Part shown: positions 6,675 to 10,445 of the stretch, piece by piece | How positions within the stretch are numbered: the stretch's first letter is position 1 | Layout: the number at the start of each line of letters is the position of its first letter | Origin: Acidobacteriota bacterium | GTDB lineage: Bacteria > Acidobacteriota > Terriglobia > Bryobacterales > Bryobacteraceae | Direction of reading: 5' to 3' | Assembly (NCBI GenBank): GCA_026394095.1 | Contig: JAPKYY010000164.1 | Coordinates: forward strand, 1 to 10,445 | DNA: 10,445 nt | Notes under the pieces: model-generated | Seen by the model: only the letters and a program-made list of their open reading frames with translations | Told to the model about the DNA's origin: nothing | Databases searched by the model: none | Made by a program: the position numbers and the translations under genes

Positions 6675-7349
6675 ATGATCCACCTGACCAACAGCACCGC
6701 AGCCGCCAACCACTGGATGCCACCGCTTTTTCAGGCTGGAACAGGACAGTCACTCTCTCAAAACTCTCGTTGGGAAACCTCATTGGACGCCGATTCAATA
6801 CTGGTTGAGCGTTGCCTGGAAGGAGATCAGGGATCCTGGGAAGACCTGGTCAAAGTCCACACAAGGCGCGTTTATGCTATTTGCTACCGATTCGTCGGTA
6901 AAGACGAAGAGGCCCAGGATCTGACGCAGGATGTGTTCTTGCGCATTTTCAAGACACTCCACAGTTTTCGTTCAGGCGAGGGGAGCTTTTCAGTTTGGCT
7001 CACCCGTCTGACACGCAACCTCCTGATCGACAACTACCGCAGAACCAAAGGCGAACGGATGACCGATTCGCTCGAAACTCAGTTGCCGATGATCGAAGAA
7101 ACTTCGCTAGCCGGAGGCCGCACCGACGGTCTCCTCGCCGGCCGTGAAGCCAGCGAACTCCTTCAGGGAGCGCTTCAAAAGCTCTCCCCGGAATTACGCG
7201 AAGCCGTTATCTTGCGCGACTTGCAGGAAATGGAATACCGGGAGATCGCCATCACTTTAAGCGTCCCCGAAGGAACAGTAAAAAGCCGGTTAAACCGGGG
7301 CCGTGCAGAACTTGCGCGGATTTTGAAGCGGCAGAAGGTGACGATCTAA
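6675..7349 (+). CDS. ECF-family RNA polymerase sigma factor
   Basis: 224 aa from the ATG at 6675, chosen because GGAAG (6663-6667) lies 7 nt before it; the next ATG (6717) has no Shine-Dalgarno. Sigma region 2 is at about 56-125 (VYAICYRFVGKDEEAQDLTQ, DVFLRIFKTLHSF, FSVWLTRLTRNLLIDNYRR), which contacts core and the -10 element. Region 4 is at about 165-215 (LQKLSPELREAVILRDLQEM, YREIAITLSVPEGTVKSRLN, RGRAELARIL), the -35 helix-turn-helix. There is no region 3, as expected for ECF factors. The N-terminal 38 residues or so before the sigma fold are unusually long and non-conserved in appearance. The stop codon abuts the anti-sigma ATG (TAAATG), a typical sigma/anti-sigma pair. It likely drives its own operon, but I found no clear ECF-type promoter in the short upstream gap. 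Confidence 0.95.
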   Translation: MIHLTNSTAAANHWMPPLFQAGTGQSLSQNSRWETSLDADSILVERCLEGDQGSWEDLVKVHTRRVYAICYRFVGKDEEAQDLTQDVFLRIFKTLHSFRSGEGSFSVWLTRLTRNLLIDNYRRTKGERMTDSLETQLPMIEETSLAGGRTDGLLAGREASELLQGALQKLSPELREAVILRDLQEMEYREIAITLSVPEGTVKSRLNRGRAELARILKRQKVTI

Positions 7350-8021
7350 ATGAACGAACTACACTGCCTCCAGATCGACGAATTGCTTTGCGACTACGTA
7401 GACGGCACTCTCAGTGCCGAAAACAAAGTTGCGTTTGAAGCACACACGGCGCAGTGCGCGGCTTGCCAGGAACTGGTAGCCGATGTGACCGGAGCAGTGA
7501 ACTTCATGGAGCGGGCGGCGTTGGTTGAGGCTCCCAAAGAACTGGTTACCCGAATTCTTTTCCATACGCCCAAACAGGCACCCCTGCTTGAGGCTATGGC
7601 CAAACAGGATTGGATGAAACGCTGGCTCGCACCGCTGATCCAGCCCCGATTCGCCATGGGAATGGCGATGACAATTTTGAGTTTTTCGATGCTTGGCAAA
7701 TTTGTCGCCCCCGTGCGGCAGATCAAACCGAGTGACCTCGACCCAGTCAAAGTGTGGCGCAGCGTGGACGATTCCGCCCACCGCACCTGGGACAAATTCG
7801 TGAAGTACTACGATAACCTCCGCCTGGTCTACGAAGTCCAGACCGCCATTGATGACATCAAGGGTGAACCGGAGGAGCAGGCCGGAGCAGCAAAATCCAA
7901 TACCAATAAGAGTGGAGAGTCAAAATCAACCCCACCGAGAATACTGAAAATCACACACCACAACCGGAAAATCCAGGCGCCCCTGTTGTCGGCTATTGCC
8001 GGGCAACCGGGAAAGCCTTAA
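7350..8021 (+). CDS. Zinc-type (zf-HC2) membrane anti-sigma factor
   Basis: 223 aa as read. A putative zinc-binding anti-sigma motif is at H32-x3-C36-x2-C39 (HTAQCAAC), with C6 and C14 upstream (LCDYVDGTLS between), as in zf-HC2 anti-sigma domains that sequester ECF factors. One membrane segment is at about 101-119 (FAMGMAMTILSFSMLGKFV), followed by an extracytoplasmic region of about 70 residues. GAAGGTGA (7334-7341) precedes the ATG, which directly follows the sigma stop. Oddity: residues 193-223 do not look like protein of this family and overlap the coding frame of the next gene. Codon 193 is TCA (7926-7928); a G at 7927 would make it TGA and end the protein at 192 aa, exactly at the start of the next gene. 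The natural product is therefore probably 192 aa (7350-7928). Confidence 0.9.
   Translation: MNELHCLQIDELLCDYVDGTLSAENKVAFEAHTAQCAACQELVADVTGAVNFMERAALVEAPKELVTRILFHTPKQAPLLEAMAKQDWMKRWLAPLIQPRFAMGMAMTILSFSMLGKFVAPVRQIKPSDLDPVKVWRSVDDSAHRTWDKFVKYYDNLRLVYEVQTAIDDIKGEPEEQAGAAKSNTNKSGESKSTPPRILKITHHNRKIQAPLLSAIAGQPGKP
7914..7917 (+). promoter_or_regulatory. Shine-Dalgarno in front of the ATC at 7925
   Basis: GGAG 7 nt before ATC (7925-7927). It is the only well-placed ribosome binding site for the TM2/DUF5668-like gene and supports a start here despite the lack of ATG, GTG or TTG. Confidence 0.55.
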
Positions 8022-8542
8022 CTGCGGCGGAAGCCGTCTACGTCAATGGCGTCCTTTATTCAAAAGAATACGCCGAGCAAACCAGGCTGACTCAGGAACC
8101 GGCTTCCCCCTATGCCGAACCCATGGTGAGCGTCCCCAAGAGTAATGCTGACGTCTCCCCAGGTTGGGCTTTTGTGCTCGGGCTCATCCCTGGCGTTGGT
8201 GCCATCTATAACCAGCAATACGCCAAAGGCATCTTTCACATCATCGTTTTTGCAATGTTGATCTCGATTGTAGATCGGGCAGGTAGCGGTGGTCCGTTAA
8301 TTGGCTTTCTCATAGCCGGCTGGTATTTCTACATGCCTTTCGAGGCTTATCACACAGCGCAGAAGCGCCAACGAGGAGAGGTGGTGGACGAAATGAGTGG
8401 CTTGGTCAATCTTCCAACTGGTCTTAAGAAGCTCCCGATCGGTCCCTTTCTCCTGATCGGCTTTGGCTTCATCTTCCTGCTCGACAATCTCGGCCTCCTC
8501 CGCATCGATGAAATCCTGCGCTTCTGGCCCGTATCGCCCTGA
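7925..8542 (+). CDS. TM2/DUF5668-like membrane protein, apparent ATC start and truncated C-terminus
   Basis: 205 aa if started at the ATC at 7925; the first ATG in this frame is 8123 (residue 67). The frame is open from 7910 with no ATG, GTG or TTG before 8123, but the upstream part reads as real protein: a Pro/Asn/Glu-rich N-terminus, then a B-box-like segment at about 22-50 (VGYCRATGKAL, VYVNGVLYSKEYA) as I remember from acidobacterial homologues. Of the zinc-binding cysteines expected there only C25 remains. Next comes a TM2-like hairpin (about 80-134; GLIPGVGAIYNQQYAKGIFH), a polar loop, and the first helix of a DUF5668-like hairpin (about 170-190; GPFLLIGFGFIFLLDNLGLL). The protein stops at RFWPVSP, where the family would begin its second helix. 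It sits in the ECF operon and is probably a membrane accessory or target. Function unknown. The ATC start, or a base error at 7927, and the broken end make this gene suspect; it may be decaying. Confidence 0.7.
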   Translation: MNPTENTENHTPQPENPGAPVVGYCRATGKALTAAEAVYVNGVLYSKEYAEQTRLTQEPASPYAEPMVSVPKSNADVSPGWAFVLGLIPGVGAIYNQQYAKGIFHIIVFAMLISIVDRAGSGGPLIGFLIAGWYFYMPFEAYHTAQKRQRGEVVDEMSGLVNLPTGLKKLPIGPFLLIGFGFIFLLDNLGLLRIDEILRFWPVSP

Positions 8543-9899
8543 TCTCTCGCCCTGGCGTCTCCTGATCGACTACTGGCCCTACCTGCTCATCCTCTGGGGT
8601 GTCGTTCGCCTGGCTGAAATCGCTTTCCTTTCAGTTCGCAACCAGCCGCTCCCCAAACGGGGAATCAGCGGCGGCGAGTGGGGATTGATCATCTTCATCT
8701 CTGTCGTAGCCAGCGGCATGTGGTTTGCTTTTGATGCCAGAGATCGAATCCGCTCTGGCCGGGTCAACCTTCGCGGCTTGCAGATCTTCGGCGAGACTTA
8801 CGAGTACCCGGTCAGCGCCAATGTTGCCTGCTCGAAAAACCCGCGAATCATTGTTGAAAACCGTCGTGGCAATGTCCGCCTCGTCGGCTCCGACAAGGAC
8901 GAAATCAATGTCAGCGGCCACAAATCCGTCATGGGTCTCGACAAGAACGAAGCAGATCGCATCAACGACCGGATGAAGCTCGAAGTGGTCGTGCAGGGCG
9001 ATCAGGTCGTTATCCGTACCAATCAGGAAAGTGCTGCAACCGACAACCGTGTCGACGCTGATCTTGAAGTGCACATCCCCAAAGGTTCATCTGTGGAATG
9101 CCGTGGAACCTACGGCGACTTCGATGTCACCCAGATCACCGGCAACTTTGAAGTACGCTCCGACAACGCTGGCGTCCGTGGTCAGGATATCGGCGGCAAT
9201 GTCCGAATCGACTTGCGCCGCAGCGATGTCGTCCGCCTCACTCGCGTCAAAGGTAACGTCGACATCAAAGGCTCACGCGCCGACGATATCGAACTTGATG
9301 AGATCGCAGGCCAGGCCGTTGTTGAAGGTCAGTTTTCCGGCAACATCGACTTTCGCAGAATAGACAAAGGCCTGCGCTTCGTCAGCGAAAGAACCAACCT
9401 CAACATCGAACGCCTCAAGGGCCGCGCCCACCTCTCCGACGGAGACTTGGAAGTGGAAGACATCCTCGGGCCGATGAAACTGCGCAGCCGCTCAAAAGAC
9501 GTACGCATCACCGGCTTCTCAAGCCCTCTGGACATCGAACTCGACCGCGGAGACATCGAACTCTCTCCCGGCAGCTCAACACTCGCAACCATCATGGCCA
9601 AAACCTCCAGCGGTGCAGTTACGATGCATCTTCCTGAAAATGCAAAGTACGATCTCGAAGCCATCACTCGGCGCGGCGAAGTCGACAACCTCTTCGGCTC
9701 TCCTCTCGACCGGCGTGAAGATGACCGTGGCGGTTCCATCCGTGGCAACAACGGCGGGCCCAAAATCAGCCTCGAAACCGGCCGTGGCAGCATGACCGTC
9801 ACTCGTGGCGGCACTATGAGCAGCCGCATGGATATGTCCATGCCAAAGCCGCCCAAAGCCCCCGAGGCTCCAAAGCCACCAACAGTGGTCGAGCGCTAG
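8508..9899 (+). CDS. Membrane-anchored DUF4097 beta-repeat protein
   Basis: About 463 aa from the ATG at 8508. The start is uncertain: no ATG here has a Shine-Dalgarno, and the first 9 residues or so look like an out-of-frame reading of the preceding gene. The region homologous in appearance to other DUF4097 proteins begins at RPDLSPWRLLIDYWPYLLIL (about 10-29), the second half of a DUF5668-like hairpin. Membrane segments are at about 24-40 and 59-76, separated by the family-like motif RGISGGEW. From about 113 to 430 the protein is a long run of short beta strands with repeated patterns (GNVRLVGSD, GDFDVTQITGNFEVRSD, GNVDIKGSRADDIELDEI, LDIELDRGDIELSPGS), typical of DUF4097 right-handed beta-helix proteins, a fold also in the LiaX-type envelope-stress proteins. 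The tail (about 443-463) is Pro/Lys-rich (MPKPPKAPEAPKPP). It is the last gene of the ECF operon, followed by a terminator, and is likely extracytoplasmic and linked to envelope stress. Confidence 0.85.
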   Translation: MKSCASGPYRPDLSPWRLLIDYWPYLLILWGVVRLAEIAFLSVRNQPLPKRGISGGEWGLIIFISVVASGMWFAFDARDRIRSGRVNLRGLQIFGETYEYPVSANVACSKNPRIIVENRRGNVRLVGSDKDEINVSGHKSVMGLDKNEADRINDRMKLEVVVQGDQVVIRTNQESAATDNRVDADLEVHIPKGSSVECRGTYGDFDVTQITGNFEVRSDNAGVRGQDIGGNVRIDLRRSDVVRLTRVKGNVDIKGSRADDIELDEIAGQAVVEGQFSGNIDFRRIDKGLRFVSERTNLNIERLKGRAHLSDGDLEVEDILGPMKLRSRSKDVRITGFSSPLDIELDRGDIELSPGSSTLATIMAKTSSGAVTMHLPENAKYDLEAITRRGEVDNLFGSPLDRREDDRGGSIRGNNGGPKISLETGRGSMTVTRGGTMSSRMDMSMPKPPKAPEAPKPPTVVER

Positions 9900-9930
9900 T
9901 CGAAACTCTGTTAAGAAGTGTGAAAGCAGA

Positions 9931-9964
9931 AACCCCGCAGCCTCTGCGGGGTTCTCTATTTCTA
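9931..9964 (+). terminator. Rho-independent terminator of the ECF sigma operon
   Basis: A perfect 10-bp stem AACCCCGCAG (9931-9940) / CTGCGGGGTT (9944-9953) with loop CCT, followed by the T-rich tail CTCTATTTCT. It begins 31 nt after the stop of the DUF4097 gene. The A residues before the stem do not form a long run, so termination is expected mainly on the plus strand. It also sits only 12 nt before the next start codon. Confidence 0.9.
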
Positions 9965-9965
9965 G

Positions 9966-10445
9966 ATGCAAAGACACCAACGGATCCTTACAGGCAAGTT
10001 TGCAGCCATACTTTCAGTACCTCTAATTTTGTGGGCCTACCCTGATGGCGCGCCCAAAAGAGCTACTGGCGCTCCTGGCGACAACACCTGCATCCAGAGC
10101 AGTTGCCACATCGGTACCACCACCAGCAACTCTCCCCTGCTGACCCTTAGCTATGAAGGCGGCACCAGCTATACTCCAGGAACCAAACAGCGTTTCACCC
10201 TCACCATTACCGATACAGCCCGTGACTACGGCTTTCAGGCATCGGCACGCCTCGAGAGCAATCTCTCCAACTCACAAGCAGGCACATTCACCCCCGTAGG
10301 CACCTCCACCTACGTAATCTGCGACAACAATTCAGACCGTCCAGCCAGCGGCTGCCCCGCCTCGGCATCGGTTGAATTCATCACTCACGCCCGCGCTGGC
10401 TCCACCCGCAGCTTCAGCTTTGACTGGACGCCTCCAGCCGCCGCA
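9966..10445 (+). CDS. Secreted TGAPG / CxxxxCH protein (choice-of-anchor V or reelin-like), 3'-truncated
   Basis: 160 codons open to the window edge. The ATG at 9966 has no Shine-Dalgarno, but it begins a plausible signal peptide (positively charged MQRHQRILTGK, hydrophobic core FAAILSVPLILWA, about residues 12-24). The mature protein starts YPDGAPKRATGAPGDNTC, the N-terminal signature I associate with reelin-like or choice-of-anchor V secreted proteins of Acidobacteria and Bacteroidetes. C42-IQSS-C47-H48 fits a CX4CH pattern, a possible c-type haem site, where many relatives have CX2CH. A beta-rich Ser/Thr segment follows (FTLTITDTARDYGFQASARL), with two more cysteines (about 119 and 129). 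The C-terminus, where an anchor would be, lies outside the window. The family call is tentative; secretion is likely. Confidence 0.75.
   Translation, partial: MQRHQRILTGKFAAILSVPLILWAYPDGAPKRATGAPGDNTCIQSSCHIGTTTSNSPLLTLSYEGGTSYTPGTKQRFTLTITDTARDYGFQASARLESNLSNSQAGTFTPVGTSTYVICDNNSDRPASGCPASASVEFITHARAGSTRSFSFDWTPPAAA

Noticed and set aside
8463..8507. Earlier ATG for the DUF4097 gene
   Set aside because: Its Ser/Ala-rich reading is the shifted frame of the preceding gene's membrane helix, with no ribosome binding site and an 80-nt overlap.

Overview
The window is about 57-60% GC by eye and looks like a chromosomal segment of an acidobacterium, probably of the Solibacter/Bryobacter type. This rests on the style of the Ser/Thr kinase (juxtamembrane GDLDMVVLKA, SEDLERFMNGQPV), the ECF sigma / zinc anti-sigma / TM2-like / DUF4097 cluster, and a TGAPG...CH secreted protein. 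These are family impressions from memory, not database hits. I see no tRNA, rRNA, CRISPR array, insertion sequence or phage gene.

Layout. (1) Positions 1-3290, plus strand: a three-gene unit. It holds the 3' part of a membrane Ser/Thr protein kinase, a secreted CsgG-like protein and a secreted helical protein. The kinase's extracytoplasmic tail and the C-terminus of the third protein are clearly related to each other. This unit is the best candidate here for an undescribed system. (2) Positions 3306-6639, minus strand: the primary sigma factor gene rpoD, a 233-nt intergenic region, nrdR (repressor of ribonucleotide reductase genes) and a flippase-like membrane protein whose stop lies 2 nt before the nrdR start. 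(3) Positions 6675-9899, plus strand: a cell-envelope regulatory operon. It holds an ECF sigma factor, a zinc-type membrane anti-sigma factor, a TM2/DUF5668-like membrane protein and a membrane-anchored DUF4097 beta-repeat protein, ending in a strong hairpin terminator at 9931-9953. (4) Position 9966 to the end: the 5' part of a secreted protein with a TGAPG...CxxxxCH motif.

Two oddities lie around the third gene of the ECF operon. Its reading frame is open well upstream of the first ATG and begins, with a well-spaced Shine-Dalgarno, at an ATC (7925). Changing the single base C7927 to G would create both an ATG for this gene and a TGA for the anti-sigma gene, the classical ATGA junction. At the 3' end the same frame stops at CCC TGA (8537-8542) in the middle of a DUF5668-like hairpin, and the missing second half continues in the +1 frame in the next gene. 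Either this gene is decayed or mis-sequenced, or it uses an unusual start and a recoding event.

How the genes may work together: the ECF operon is probably autoregulated, with the anti-sigma holding the sigma factor at the membrane and the two downstream membrane proteins acting as targets or sensors in envelope homeostasis. In the kinase unit all three proteins have an extracytoplasmic part, so an external assembly built by the CsgG-like and helical proteins could be read by the kinase. That link is inference.
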